The notes beneath the pieces are model-generated. The model saw only the letters and a list, made by a program, of their open reading frames with translations, ran no database searches and was not told the origin of the DNA. DNA of 33,283 nt from assembly GCA_016183235.1 (NCBI GenBank), contig JACPFA010000026.1, positions 1 to 33,283 on the forward strand, in the 5' to 3' direction. Below, one piece after another: positions 15,933-25,229 of the stretch. Numbering within the stretch: the first letter of the stretch is position 1; each line of letters opens with the position of its first letter. Source of the DNA: Deltaproteobacteria bacterium (GTDB lineage Bacteria; UBA10199; DSSB01; JACPFA01). The position numbers and the translations under genes are program-made.

Positions 15933-16098
15933 TGGCCTCGCCGAAGCGGCGGGCCCTTCATGCGAGTCAGTGGGCATGGAAAGCCGCGGCCCGCCGTAGG
16001 CGGGAACGCGGAAGGCTTCCATGCCCACTGGCTCCATGAAGGTCGCCGCGAGAGGCGCCAGCCAATGAAAAGACGTAGTCACCACCTCTTTATGCAGA
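15899..16098. repeat. Large nested fold-back palindrome 4
   Basis: Perfect 38-bp outer arms (15899-15936 and 16061-16098). The interior pairs imperfectly (CAGTGGGCATGGAA against TTCCATGCCCACTG) down to a central CCCGCC/GGCGGG hairpin at 15990-16004. The mfd stop (16090-16092) lies in one arm and the start of the parvulin lipoprotein (15932) in the other. Transcripts through it would form a long stem that hides the second gene's start. Confidence 0.85.
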
Positions 16099-19000
16099 TA
16101 TTGACAATAGAAATTTCTGCAGGCTTTCAAACGCCATCTCCTCTTTTCCCTCTTTAAAACCCATAGCAAGCTCATGCGGCGAAATCCATTTAAAACGCCC
16201 CGGTTCTTTATCACAACGGGCATGTAAACTCTTGGTATTAATAGGAGTACGTGGGTCAAAGGCCATCACAAAACGTGTTTTTTCTTGCCGCAACAAACGA
16301 AGCCAGGCCTTTTTGGCCAACACTTTTAAGACCATGGTTTTGGCCAAAGCTGCAAGGGAGGTGGGTGGCGTGCCAAAGCGATCGCGCATCTCTTGTAAAA
16401 TGCCTTCAATTTCTTCGGGTTGATTGGCCATGGCCAAACGGCGATACAACGTTAAACGCAAGGTGGTCTCGCTCACATATTCTGCTGGAATAGTTGCATC
16501 CAAGCGCAATTTTAATTCGGGTTCTGGTGCAAGCGCAGCCTCTTCTCCCTTCAATTCGCCAATCGCCTCTTCTAAAAGATGACTGTACATTTCATAACCA
16601 ATGGCTGCTAAATTTCCTGATTGATCTTCGCCCAACAAATTTCCAATCCCGCGAATTTCCATGTCGTGAGCGGCTATTTTAAAACCCGAACCCAATTCTA
16701 CATAGCGCGCAATCACGGTTAACCGCGCCCTCGCATCGCGGGTAAGGCTGCGTTGATCAGGGGCCTGCCCCTGGCCTTGAACAGGGGTTAACAAATAGGC
16801 ATAGGCACGCACATTCGAACGCCCCACCCGCCCCCGCAACTGGTACAATTGCGCCAGCCCCATTTGGTCTGCCCGATCGATGATGAGGGTGTTGGCGGTA
16901 GGAACATCTAAACCTGATTCAATGATGGTTGTGCATAACAACACATTGACTTCATGATTGACAAACTTCACCATCATTTCTTCTAAATCACCCTCATCCA
17001 TTTGCCCATGCGCCACCGCAATTTTTGCCTCAGGGATAATTTTTTTAAGCTGTTCATAGACACCTGCAATCGATTGCACGCGGTTATGCACAAAATACAC
17101 CTGACCCCCACGCGCAATCTCTCTTAAAATAACTTCACGAATCAAGGCTTCGTTATAAGGGCACACGTAAGTGCGAATACTGAGGCGGTCCTCGGGAGGA
17201 GTGCTAATGATGCTCAAATCGCGAATCCCCGAAAGGGCCATGTTAAGCGTGCGCGGAATGGGGGTTGCGGTCATGGCCAACACATCGACTTGTTTGGTTA
17301 ATTTTTTTAATTTTTCTTTTTGCAAAACCCCAAAGCGATGTTCTTCATCGACCACCACTAAACCTAAATCTTTAAAATTGACATCGGGTGATAACAAACG
17401 ATGCGTTCCAATGATAAGATCGATTTTTTGATCAGACAATTTTTGTAAAACTGCTTTTTGCTCGTGTGGGTCAATGAATCGAGACAACATGCCAATCTGC
17501 ACACCCGTATCTTTAAAGCGCTGTCTAAAACTTTGAAAATGTTGATGCGCCAAAACAGTAGTAGGAACGATCACGGCAACTTGCTTGCTGTTTAAAATCA
17601 CTTGATAAGCGGCGCGCATCGCAACTTCGGTTTTGCCAAAACCTACATCGCCACAAAGCAAACGATCCATGGGGTAAGATTTTTGCAAATCTTCCGCTAC
17701 CTCACGAATGGCGCGCCCCTGATCGGGGGTTTCGGTAAAGGGAAACTCAGATTCAAATTCTTCCATCAACACGCCCCCCAAGGGATAAGCATGGCCCGGC
17801 AGAGTGGCGCGTTCGGCATAAAGCCGCAACAGTTCGCCGGCTATGGCCTTGATAGAATTTTTTGCCTTAGCAAGGGTCTTTTGCCAATTGAACCCACCCA
17901 GTTTGTCTAGCACCGGGATTTGGGACTCGCCCGATAAATAGCGATGCAACAGGTTGAGCCGATACACGGGCAAATAAAGTTTGTCGCCCCCCAAATATTC
18001 TAAAAGCAGATAGTCGTTGCCAATGCCTTCGAGTTTAAGCTGAACCAAACCTTTATAAATACCCACCCCGTGATCAGCATGAATGACATATTGCCCGGGA
18101 GTTAGTTCATCAAAGGTATTTAAAATTTGTTCTTTTTTGAATTTGGCAGAAACCCGTTTGGCTTTGCGACCAAAGATTTCTTCATCGGTCACTAAAACAA
18201 TTTTTTTGGCTGGCCACACAAACCCGGTCGAAACGACGGCTTCAAATAAATTGATTTTTTGAGGGGATTTTACACCAGCCTGCCAATCAAGAAAACTCTT
18301 CTGTTGGCGGGACACTTCAAACCCCAAGCGTTCTAATAAATCTTCTAAGCGTAAACCCTGGCTTTGGCCACTTGCCGTAAAATTTAAAAAATATCCTTGG
18401 GTTTGCCATTGCTGAATCTTTGCTTTCAGAGGATCCAGAAAATGCTCATCGATGGGATGCCCTTTGAGCAGCACTTTGAGATCATCATGGGTTTGAACGG
18501 CATCTTCCGAAATTTCAGAGCTGGTGTTTAAACTTTCAATACAAATATCTTCAAATAGAGATTGCTTCCCCCGGCTCGGAAGCCGGGGTCGCAATGACAT
18601 GCGCTGTTGAAAATCTGTTTCGTGCCAATAGAGCTGAGTTGGTAAAATTAGTTTTTCCAAAGTTTCACTGCGACTCGCTGCATGTTCAATATTTTCTTTT
18701 AATTCTTGCCAATGCTGCTTTAGCTCGGTGGGTTCAAGGTGAATTAGGGTTGTCCTTGCAGGCAAGTAATCTAGCAAAGAATTTAGCTTTTCGTAAAAAA
18801 GCGGCAAGTAGGCTTCGAGGTTAGCTAAGCTCCCGCCTTCTTTCAGGGGATCTACAAATACGGCCCGCTTCGGTTTAGGAATATCGGCTTCATCGGCCAA
18901 GGTGCGAAATTTTTTTAAGGCTCGTTCAACATTTTCGGGTTTTAATAAAACCTCACGGGCCGGGATCAGTTGAAATTCCGAAAGCTCGGTTTGCGAACGT

Positions 19001-19560
19001 TGATTTTCAGGATTAAAATAACGGATGCTCTCAATCACATCGCCAAAAAATTCTACCCGCACCGGCCATTCAAGGTGAGGAGGGAAAATATCCATAACCC
19101 CACCTCGCTTTGAAAAACTCCCCACATCTTCTACCAACGAAGTCTCATAATAACCCAATTGCAAAAGCTGAAGAGTTAGTTCGTCTCGCGCAATGGATGC
19201 GCCTACCGCAAGCGTAAACTTTGAATCTTTCAACCAACCAACCGGCGGCAAAAGTCGCATCAAGGCCGCCACCGGAACAATTAAAATAAAGGGATCTCGG
19301 GTGTGTAAAAGATGAAAAAGGATTTTGATGCGACCGGCCAGGAGCAGGGGATTGGGATTTAAACCATAATAAGGCAAGACATCATAACTAGGAAAAGAAA
19401 GTACCGGCGCATCGCTGCCCAGAAAAAATTCAAGATCCATTTTAAGATTGTCAGCCACAACCCCCGTGCGCGCTAAAACCAGCAGCGGTTTTTGTTCACG
19501 CCTAAAATGCTCAGCCATGGCAAAGGGAATGCTTGAGCCAACGAGTCCAGACCAGTTCAT
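16090..19560 (-). CDS. mfd: Transcription-repair coupling factor
   Basis: A 1156-residue Mfd, normal length. It removes RNA polymerase stalled at lesions and recruits UvrA. Visible in order: the UvrB-like N-terminal region (FPSYDVLPYYGLNPN), the CarD-like polymerase-interacting domain at about 484-550 (GQYVIHADHGVGIYKGL), Walker A GDVGFGKT at 637-644, DEEH at 738-741, TATPIPRT around 764-771, and the C-terminal regulatory domain (TLRLTLYRRLA). Residues 321-335 (MSLRPRLPSRGKQSL) come from a family A repeat inserted in frame in the linker before the CarD-like domain. Confidence 0.96.
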   Translation of the reverse strand: MNWSGLVGSSIPFAMAEHFRREQKPLLVLARTGVVADNLKMDLEFFLGSDAPVLSFPSYDVLPYYGLNPNPLLLAGRIKILFHLLHTRDPFILIVPVAALMRLLPPVGWLKDSKFTLAVGASIARDELTLQLLQLGYYETSLVEDVGSFSKRGGVMDIFPPHLEWPVRVEFFGDVIESIRYFNPENQRSQTELSEFQLIPAREVLLKPENVERALKKFRTLADEADIPKPKRAVFVDPLKEGGSLANLEAYLPLFYEKLNSLLDYLPARTTLIHLEPTELKQHWQELKENIEHAASRSETLEKLILPTQLYWHETDFQQRMSLRPRLPSRGKQSLFEDICIESLNTSSEISEDAVQTHDDLKVLLKGHPIDEHFLDPLKAKIQQWQTQGYFLNFTASGQSQGLRLEDLLERLGFEVSRQQKSFLDWQAGVKSPQKINLFEAVVSTGFVWPAKKIVLVTDEEIFGRKAKRVSAKFKKEQILNTFDELTPGQYVIHADHGVGIYKGLVQLKLEGIGNDYLLLEYLGGDKLYLPVYRLNLLHRYLSGESQIPVLDKLGGFNWQKTLAKAKNSIKAIAGELLRLYAERATLPGHAYPLGGVLMEEFESEFPFTETPDQGRAIREVAEDLQKSYPMDRLLCGDVGFGKTEVAMRAAYQVILNSKQVAVIVPTTVLAHQHFQSFRQRFKDTGVQIGMLSRFIDPHEQKAVLQKLSDQKIDLIIGTHRLLSPDVNFKDLGLVVVDEEHRFGVLQKEKLKKLTKQVDVLAMTATPIPRTLNMALSGIRDLSIISTPPEDRLSIRTYVCPYNEALIREVILREIARGGQVYFVHNRVQSIAGVYEQLKKIIPEAKIAVAHGQMDEGDLEEMMVKFVNHEVNVLLCTTIIESGLDVPTANTLIIDRADQMGLAQLYQLRGRVGRSNVRAYAYLLTPVQGQGQAPDQRSLTRDARARLTVIARYVELGSGFKIAAHDMEIRGIGNLLGEDQSGNLAAIGYEMYSHLLEEAIGELKGEEAALAPEPELKLRLDATIPAEYVSETTLRLTLYRRLAMANQPEEIEGILQEMRDRFGTPPTSLAALAKTMVLKVLAKKAWLRLLRQEKTRFVMAFDPRTPINTKSLHARCDKEPGRFKWISPHELAMGFKEGKEEMAFESLQKFLLSISA
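18558..18599. repeat. Family A repeat inside mfd
   Basis: GAGATTGCTTCCCCC...GGGGTCGCAATGACAT, with an inner CCCCGGCT...AGCCGGGG hairpin, lies within the mfd coding sequence and is translated without breaking the frame. Confidence 0.8.
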
Positions 19561-19632
19561 AAGTGACTTTCTATAGAACTAGCCCGTTCTTTTAATCAAC
19601 GCAAAAGATGGAACTGCAATTTTATCAAAATC

Positions 19633-20985
19633 TTAAATCTTTTCGGGGTTGACCGATCTTAATACTTCTAGAACTGATTCCCAACCCACTCTATTGTTGT
19701 GAAGGGAGAAAGAAATTTCTTTGAAATTGTCATCGGATGCAGACATGATCCATTCTCCTTGGGCCATCAGCTCACGACAGTTGGGATTTAAAATATAGAG
19801 AATTAAATCATATTTGATTCGATCGCTAAAAGAAGAATGTCGATCCTCAAAGGCTTTAAGGTAATTGCTTCGCGCCGCAAAAATTAAATCAGCATCTCGG
19901 TAATAATTAGCAACATAAAGATATGCCGCTGTTACCCATTTTGATTTAGGGTATTCTTTGGTAAGACGAAGCATATAAGTGGCACCCCATTTGTTTTTCC
20001 CCAAGTCCAAAAGCATCTCTCCCCATCGATACATAACTTCATCCATTCGACTATAGGATGGGTGATCCTGCAAAATGCTCTGATAAGTATTGATCGCCTT
20101 TTGATAAGTTTGATGAAGGGGAATAGTAGGATCCAACCCTGAACTTGTGACTAAGGCTTCCTCTCTAGCCCCCAGAGAGATGGCAAGGGCTCGTTGATAC
20201 TCGGCTTCTGCACGATAAAGTTCTGCCAAGCGAAATAGACGATCAGGAAGCGTTGGATGAGTAGGCGCTTGCTCAATGAACTTTTCAATTTCAGCAATCT
20301 GCCTTAATCGCAAGACGTGAAGGGCCGTTTCGGATGCTTTAGCCAATCTTTCTGATAAAGCTTGAAAACGATTTTGTTTCGCTAGTTGACGTAAAGTTTG
20401 GTCCTCTGTTTTAAGTTGCTCAACTTGGGAAAGTAATACCGAATCTTCGCCGGCAAGAAGCTTCAGCTCTTCAAAAAGTACCCCAAGGGAAGGAAATGTT
20501 TCGGCGTGAATACCCCACTGTTTTTCCAACTCTAAAAATTTGTGAGCAATTTCTACGCGGTCCGTAAAATCTTGAAGATTGGTCAACTCAAGATTATTCA
20601 CTGCCTTTTGGGCGATGGCCTCCCCCGATTCAGCTAATCTTCTGCCGTTTTTAATAAAAGCCTGAACTCGCTGGGCAAATTGGGTAGGATCACGAGTCAC
20701 AGCGGTGCCCATAGCCTTTAATTCTTGATAAGCCTCTTCATAGGATTCAAATGTCGCCACCCGTAGGCCACTTAAACCGCTGGGGTCTTCGAGGCCCAAC
20801 AAAGCTAAATTTTTGGATTTCCATCGCGCTTGTTTTTCAGGATCAGCTGGAGGAGAAAGATAAATTTCAATGGGGTCTGAACAATTTGTGGGAGTCTCAC
20901 AGCTTCTAGAAACGACAATTCTGTCCTGTGAATCAATGATTCCCTGTGTTCCTCTATCCTCAACTCGAACATTTACTTGAGACAT
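19633..20985 (-). CDS. TPR-like repeat protein of unknown function
   Basis: A 450-residue protein with no signal peptide. The C-terminal half has helical pairs of TPR type (PDRLFRLAELYRAEAEYQRALAI, YQKAINTYQSILQDHPSYS, YMLRLTKEYPKSKWVTAAYLYVANYY). The N-terminal half is helical and charged, with a small Cys-containing strand region at the start. The start at 20985 has GGAGGAAATT directly upstream. It is divergent from the AAA ATPase gene. The name-giving fold is clear, the function unknown. Confidence 0.7.
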   Translation of the reverse strand: MSQVNVRVEDRGTQGIIDSQDRIVVSRSCETPTNCSDPIEIYLSPPADPEKQARWKSKNLALLGLEDPSGLSGLRVATFESYEEAYQELKAMGTAVTRDPTQFAQRVQAFIKNGRRLAESGEAIAQKAVNNLELTNLQDFTDRVEIAHKFLELEKQWGIHAETFPSLGVLFEELKLLAGEDSVLLSQVEQLKTEDQTLRQLAKQNRFQALSERLAKASETALHVLRLRQIAEIEKFIEQAPTHPTLPDRLFRLAELYRAEAEYQRALAISLGAREEALVTSSGLDPTIPLHQTYQKAINTYQSILQDHPSYSRMDEVMYRWGEMLLDLGKNKWGATYMLRLTKEYPKSKWVTAAYLYVANYYRDADLIFAARSNYLKAFEDRHSSFSDRIKYDLILYILNPNCRELMAQGEWIMSASDDNFKEISFSLHNNRVGWESVLEVLRSVNPEKI

Positions 20986-21064
20986 AATTTCCTCCAACAC
21001 CCCCGATTACCTTGTGGTATCGTCACTTTTCATCGTCAGTTGTTAGATAATTGATTAAAAGTAT

Positions 21065-21082
21065 AAATTTTGATCAAAATTT
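21065..21082. promoter_or_regulatory. Perfect 18-bp palindrome in divergent intergenic region
   Basis: AAATTTTGATCAAAATTT is exactly self-complementary and lies about 80 bases upstream of the TPR-like gene and 125 bases upstream of the AAA ATPase gene. It may be an operator. Confidence 0.4.
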
Positions 21083-21143
21083 TTGATTTTAATGATTATT
21101 TTAGAAACAATTTGTCTTATCTTTTCTAAGTTTGGGCGGCGTT

Positions 21144-21190
21144 AAAGTATAACAAAGTTATCTTATCCGTTGATAACTTTATTATACTTT
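21144..21190. promoter_or_regulatory. Long inverted repeat at the AAA ATPase promoter
   Basis: Arms AAAGTATAACAAAGTTATC (21144-21162) and GATAACTTTATTATACTTT (21172-21190) pair at 18 of 19 positions around a 9-base spacer. A further GATAACTT follows at 21191-21198. It ends 16 bases before the ATPase ATG, so it overlaps the likely promoter (TATACT at 21183-21188) and fits a repressor operator. Confidence 0.65.
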
Positions 21191-21206
21191 GATAACTTCA
21201 ATATAT

Positions 21207-22406
21207 ATGGACCCTCTTAAAAATCCTTTTAGTCCTGGAGCTGGAACGCCACCGCCGGCTTTGGTGGGCCGCCAATCTATTCTAGATCAAGCTAAAATCA
21301 CTTTGGCCCGTATCAAAAATGGCCGCTCAGAAAAGAGCCTATTATTAGTAGGGTTGCGGGGTGTTGGCAAAACGGTACTACTAAGAACCATTTACGATCA
21401 AGCTCATGCCCTTAATTACGAAGCATGCTTCATAGAGACACCAGAAAATAAAAGGCTTTCTCAATTGCTGATCCCACCTTTAAGACAAATATTATTCAAA
21501 CTGGATCGAATGGAAAAGTTAAATCAATATGTAAAACGGGCAATGCGTGTACTCAAAAGTTTCCTTAGTACGATTAAGGTGGGAAATGATGAATTCAATA
21601 TAAGTTTGGACATTGAACCCGAAGTGGGCACGGCCGACAGCGGGGATCTTCAAGCCGATCTTACATCCCTATTGATTGCCATTACAGAAGCAGCTGCAGA
21701 AAGAAAAACCGCAATAGCCCTTATTATCGATGAGCTTCAATATATTAGTGAAGAAGAATTTGGCGCTTTGATTATGGCTATTCACTCAGTCGCTCAAAAG
21801 CAACTTCCACTCGTCTTAATAGGAGCAGGCCTTCCTCAATTAGTCGGATTGGCAGGAAAAGCCAAATCCTACGCAGAACGTTTATTTAATTATCCTAAAA
21901 TAGGTTCTCTTAATACTAAGGACGCCAAGGATGCCATTTGTGTTCCCGTCCAAAAAGAAGGCGTAGAATTTGATCAAGAAGCTATTGACAACATTTTACA
22001 AACAACGCGGGGTTATCCATATTTTCTCCAAGAATGGGGTTATGAAACATGGAATTTTGCGCAAAGCTCACCCATCCTTCTCAAGGATATTATAGAGGCT
22101 ACTCCCCAAATTATAAAAAAACTGGACGAGAATTTTTTTCGAGTGCGTTTTGATCGTGTTACTTCGAGTGAAAAAAATTATCTCCGAGCTATGGCAGAAT
22201 TGGGACCTGCCCCCTATCGATCAGGTGATATTACTGCCGTTTTAGGAATCAAGGTACAATCAGGCGCGCCGGTCCGTAGTTCACTTATTAAAAAAGGGAT
22301 GATTTATAGCATAGCACATGGGGACACCGATTTTACGGTACCTCTTTTTGCAGATTTCATGAAACGCACAATGCCCAAACCCACGAGGAAAAATAATAGT
22401 AATTAA
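21207..22406 (+). CDS. AAA-type ATPase of the NPF-PGAG family
   Basis: A 399-residue ATPase. The N-terminus MDPLKNPFSPGAGTPPPALVGR is typical of a widespread family of archaeal-Orc/STAND-like AAA proteins. Walker A is GLRGVGKT (49-56), Walker B ALIIDE (171-176). An all-helical lid and a winged-helix-like C-terminal domain (LRAMAELGPAPYRSGDITAVLG) follow. Roles in DNA-level regulation or defence have been suggested for relatives; none is proven here. ATG 21207 is preferred to TTG 21189; no Shine-Dalgarno is visible. A strong inverted repeat lies just upstream. Confidence 0.85.
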   Translation: MDPLKNPFSPGAGTPPPALVGRQSILDQAKITLARIKNGRSEKSLLLVGLRGVGKTVLLRTIYDQAHALNYEACFIETPENKRLSQLLIPPLRQILFKLDRMEKLNQYVKRAMRVLKSFLSTIKVGNDEFNISLDIEPEVGTADSGDLQADLTSLLIAITEAAAERKTAIALIIDELQYISEEEFGALIMAIHSVAQKQLPLVLIGAGLPQLVGLAGKAKSYAERLFNYPKIGSLNTKDAKDAICVPVQKEGVEFDQEAIDNILQTTRGYPYFLQEWGYETWNFAQSSPILLKDIIEATPQIIKKLDENFFRVRFDRVTSSEKNYLRAMAELGPAPYRSGDITAVLGIKVQSGAPVRSSLIKKGMIYSIAHGDTDFTVPLFADFMKRTMPKPTRKNNSN

Positions 22407-22607
22407 TGTCACTGGTCAACGCAATTTTCCGTTCATTGCATAAACGCGGCTAGTTTTCCCTCGAACAATCCTTTCAGAACATCCGCATGAATGAATTTTA
22501 CAATCACAACCTTGTAATTTCATAGATTTAAAACTCCAAATTCCGTAAAATAGCCTTAAGACGCAACTTGCATTAGCTAACCCATCGAAAACATTAAAGA
22601 GTTAACT

Positions 22608-24452
22608 ATGGTCGCTCCTATCTCGCATAATCCGCCTGCTGAACGCCCGGTTGAAAAAAAAGATAATACCACGACGGTCTTTGAAACCGTTAAGGGCAAG
22701 ACCAAGGGGCAAGAGATCGAGGCCGCTAAACGACTACAAGAGCAGCAAAAACAACAAGCGCTTCGCAACCAAGGCCAACCTCACGAAAATGAAACGCTGG
22801 AAAAAAGTTTGGCTGATGATCGCCATACGGCAGAACAGCTTGAAAATAAGTCGGCTGAAAATCAAGCGCAAATGGAACATCTGCTGGCCAAACATGAAAC
22901 TCAAGAGAGCGTCAAAACCCAACGCGAGGCCGTACAAAAAACGGTTTTCTTGTCCAAAGACAATCCTATGGAAAAGGCAAGAAAACAAACCACTGAACAA
23001 AGTAAAGCCGCGCAAGATAAATTTTTAGGCAAAACCGCAGCCGGCGGGTGGACCCCACTCAGTAGCAAACACACCCCTCCCCCCTTGCGTAATCCAGAAA
23101 ACGTGGCCAAGCTACAACAATTTTTACCTCCTTCCGTTACACCAAAATCAGTTGCCCCAAAAACACCCGTTATTAAAAATCCTGAAACTCTGGTATTACG
23201 TTATTTACCCAAGACAACCCAACCCCTCATCAAAAACCATTTCTCCGCCGCAACTCATTTCCCCCGGGGCGCTACTAACACGCGCTTTACGGTCAAAGAA
23301 GATTTTCGTCCCCGCATGCTCTTTCAACCCCGACAAATTTTACGCTCCCTTGAACCTGCCCGACTCATGCAATTGGCACAAAAGGTCGAGGGAGAAGGCA
23401 ACCCGACTTTTAAAGATTCTACTCATAAAACTAAAATTGCCGTCGTAATTCGCAGCCCTTTGGTCTTTGTTAAAGATGGTTCTCAATTGCGCGCCTTTCG
23501 AATTTTAAAAGATGGTTCGCTAGAAGAAATTCCTTCGCCCGATGCCAGTGAAAAAGAATTAAGCCCCGAGGCCAAAGCTGCTTTGCAAAAGGCCTTAGCT
23601 AAAAAAAACTTGGGCTCTAAGTTGGCAAGCAGTGAGGAAGAAGCCCTTGCCCACCTGGAAGGCGAACAAACTGAAGCGCTAGCCAAAGAACTTTCTATGC
23701 CCGAACAGGCCCTCGATTTTGAAACTAAATTCACCCTCATGCTCTATGAAGTTTTAGAAAAAGAACGGCAAGTGGCCAAAATGCTTGAAGGTGCCGACCC
23801 CGAATTTTTAACCAAAGAAGATTGGAATACCTTTTTTCAAAAATTGATGAACGCAGGCAATCAAGAAAAAAATGCCAAAAACACGCTTGATAAAATCATT
23901 TCGTTATTATTTCGCGGTTCGTTTAAAAAAGAAACGGGCCAAGATTTTTTAGTAGGTGATTTAAAATTTTTAAAAGGCACCAAAGCCCGCGAAGAAAAAT
24001 TTACCCAAATCCCGCTCACCACAGAAACGATTGAAGCCATGCTCAAAGAACTTCAACCTGGCAAAACCCTCTCGAAAGAAACTTTGCAAAAAATGTTTGG
24101 CGACGAAATTGCCTTTATTAAAATGTCCCACGTGGAACTTTCGGAATTTGCCATCGCCTCGGGGGCCGAAGCAAAAATACAATTTGACCCCAAAAAATCT
24201 ACCGACCCTTATTTACAAGCCCGCATTGAACAGCACATTTTTAAAAATAAAGATTCCGCCAAAGCCCCTCCACTATTTCTTGGCCAAGAAGACCCGATGA
24301 TTTTAAATCAAGGCCGCCATGGTTTCATCGCTAATATTTATGAATTAATTAATATCAAACGCCGCTTCCCCGGCAAGCCCCGGATATTAATTTTCTTAGC
24401 CTATCTTTTAGGGTTCGTTACTTTAGCGATGATTATATCCTACTTTCTTTAA
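22608..24452 (+). CDS. Large tail-anchored protein of unknown function
   Basis: A 614-residue protein I do not recognise. The first ~140 residues are Gln/Glu/Lys-rich and probably coiled coil (AAKRLQEQQKQQALRNQ), followed by a Pro/Thr-rich linker and a mixed region with VVIRSPLVFVKDGSQLRAFRIL. Another helical part follows, and a single C-terminal membrane segment (about 591-614) after a basic KRRFPGKPR. No signal peptide, so it would be tail-anchored with most of the protein in the cytoplasm. The SD is weak (AAAGAG). It stands alone, convergent with a PIN toxin gene. Confidence 0.7.
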   Translation: MVAPISHNPPAERPVEKKDNTTTVFETVKGKTKGQEIEAAKRLQEQQKQQALRNQGQPHENETLEKSLADDRHTAEQLENKSAENQAQMEHLLAKHETQESVKTQREAVQKTVFLSKDNPMEKARKQTTEQSKAAQDKFLGKTAAGGWTPLSSKHTPPPLRNPENVAKLQQFLPPSVTPKSVAPKTPVIKNPETLVLRYLPKTTQPLIKNHFSAATHFPRGATNTRFTVKEDFRPRMLFQPRQILRSLEPARLMQLAQKVEGEGNPTFKDSTHKTKIAVVIRSPLVFVKDGSQLRAFRILKDGSLEEIPSPDASEKELSPEAKAALQKALAKKNLGSKLASSEEEALAHLEGEQTEALAKELSMPEQALDFETKFTLMLYEVLEKERQVAKMLEGADPEFLTKEDWNTFFQKLMNAGNQEKNAKNTLDKIISLLFRGSFKKETGQDFLVGDLKFLKGTKAREEKFTQIPLTTETIEAMLKELQPGKTLSKETLQKMFGDEIAFIKMSHVELSEFAIASGAEAKIQFDPKKSTDPYLQARIEQHIFKNKDSAKAPPLFLGQEDPMILNQGRHGFIANIYELINIKRRFPGKPRILIFLAYLLGFVTLAMIISYFL

Positions 24453-24461
24453 AGACCCCCT

Positions 24462-24887
24462 CTAAAAAATCTTTAGCCCAAACTTATCGGCTACATCCTT
24501 CTGTTGAACATCATAAGAAACAAAAGTAACTGTGGATTTCACCATACGTTTAATAAGCAAAGCACTAGCTACGTGAAGAGAATCAAGGGTTTTTAAAGTT
24601 GTCTTCTGAATGATTTTTTGAGCCAAGCTAATAATTTTTTCACTGCTATTCACAATTTTAAATCCCCTTAGATCTTTCTGGAATTGCTTGATCACTTTTT
24701 GAATAATAGCATTTGAAAGACTACCTTCTTTCTTTTTTCGATAAATCCCATGATAACCTTCAACTGAGGTAATAAAACAAGTACAGACAATGGGCCCCCT
24801 CTCAGCAAAAAGACCCATGACTTGAGGGGTACCTTCTTCTAAAAAATACTTTTTAAGAAGAGCCGAAGTATCAAAATAATAAATCAC
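24462..24887 (-). CDS. PIN-domain toxin, VapC-like
   Basis: A 141-residue PIN protein. YFDTSALLKKYFLEEG carries the first Asp, TSVEGYHGI the conserved Glu, TLDSLHVASALL the next Asp, and VSYDVQQKDVADKFGLKIF the last. These are classic VapC positions. It starts at GTG 24887, four bases after the Phd-type antitoxin stop. A ribonuclease toxin role is inferred from the pair. Confidence 0.9.
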   Translation of the reverse strand: MIYYFDTSALLKKYFLEEGTPQVMGLFAERGPIVCTCFITSVEGYHGIYRKKKEGSLSNAIIQKVIKQFQKDLRGFKIVNSSEKIISLAQKIIQKTTLKTLDSLHVASALLIKRMVKSTVTFVSYDVQQKDVADKFGLKIF

Positions 24888-24891
24888 GAAC

Positions 24892-25176
24892 TTATTCTCT
24901 TGATTCGATGACTAAGAGAGACACGCTTTTCCCGATTGCTTTGACAGGTTGCATGCCCGAGTCTATTCTGCCGCTTCCACTGCTGATAAGATTTTGCTGT
25001 TCAAGTTTTTTGAAAGCAAGCTCTGTAGCATGAGCCATTTTGCCCTTTTTATAAAGGCTACGAACGACCCCCAATGGTTTGCCCCGATATTTTAGGATGA
25101 TTGATTCGCCTTGTTTCAATTTTAAAACGAAGGCCCCTATATTTTCTTTTAATTCTCGCATACCAACCTGAACCAT
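24892..25176 (-). CDS. Phd/YefM-type antitoxin
   Basis: A 94-residue protein starting MVQVGMRELKENIGAFVLKLKQGESIILKYRGKPLGVV, the standard Phd/YefM (prevent-host-death) N-terminal fold that binds DNA. The tail is the toxin-binding part. ATG 25176 has AGGAG at the right spacing; the longer open frame starting at 25197 begins inside a palindrome. A promoter and two inverted repeats lie upstream. Confidence 0.88.
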   Translation of the reverse strand: MVQVGMRELKENIGAFVLKLKQGESIILKYRGKPLGVVRSLYKKGKMAHATELAFKKLEQQNLISSGSGRIDSGMQPVKAIGKSVSLLVIESRE

Positions 25177-25187
25177 AAATTCTCCTA

Positions 25188-25229
25188 ATGTGTACACATA
25201 ATCTATAATGAGTGAACATTATAAGTCAA
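25188..25229 (-). promoter_or_regulatory. Promoter and operators of the Phd/PIN module
   Basis: On the minus strand TTGACT (25229-25224) and TATAGA (25207-25202) are 16 bases apart and fit a housekeeping promoter. Two symmetric sites overlap it: the perfect ATGTGTACACAT (25188-25199) and TATAATG/CATTATA (25204-25210 and 25217-25223). Autoregulation by the Phd-type protein is likely. Confidence 0.6.

Noticed and set aside
15933-16259. N-terminal extension of the parvulin lipoprotein open frame
   Set aside because: It overlaps the end of mfd, reads through a palindrome, lacks a ribosome-binding site and would bury the lipoprotein signal peptide.
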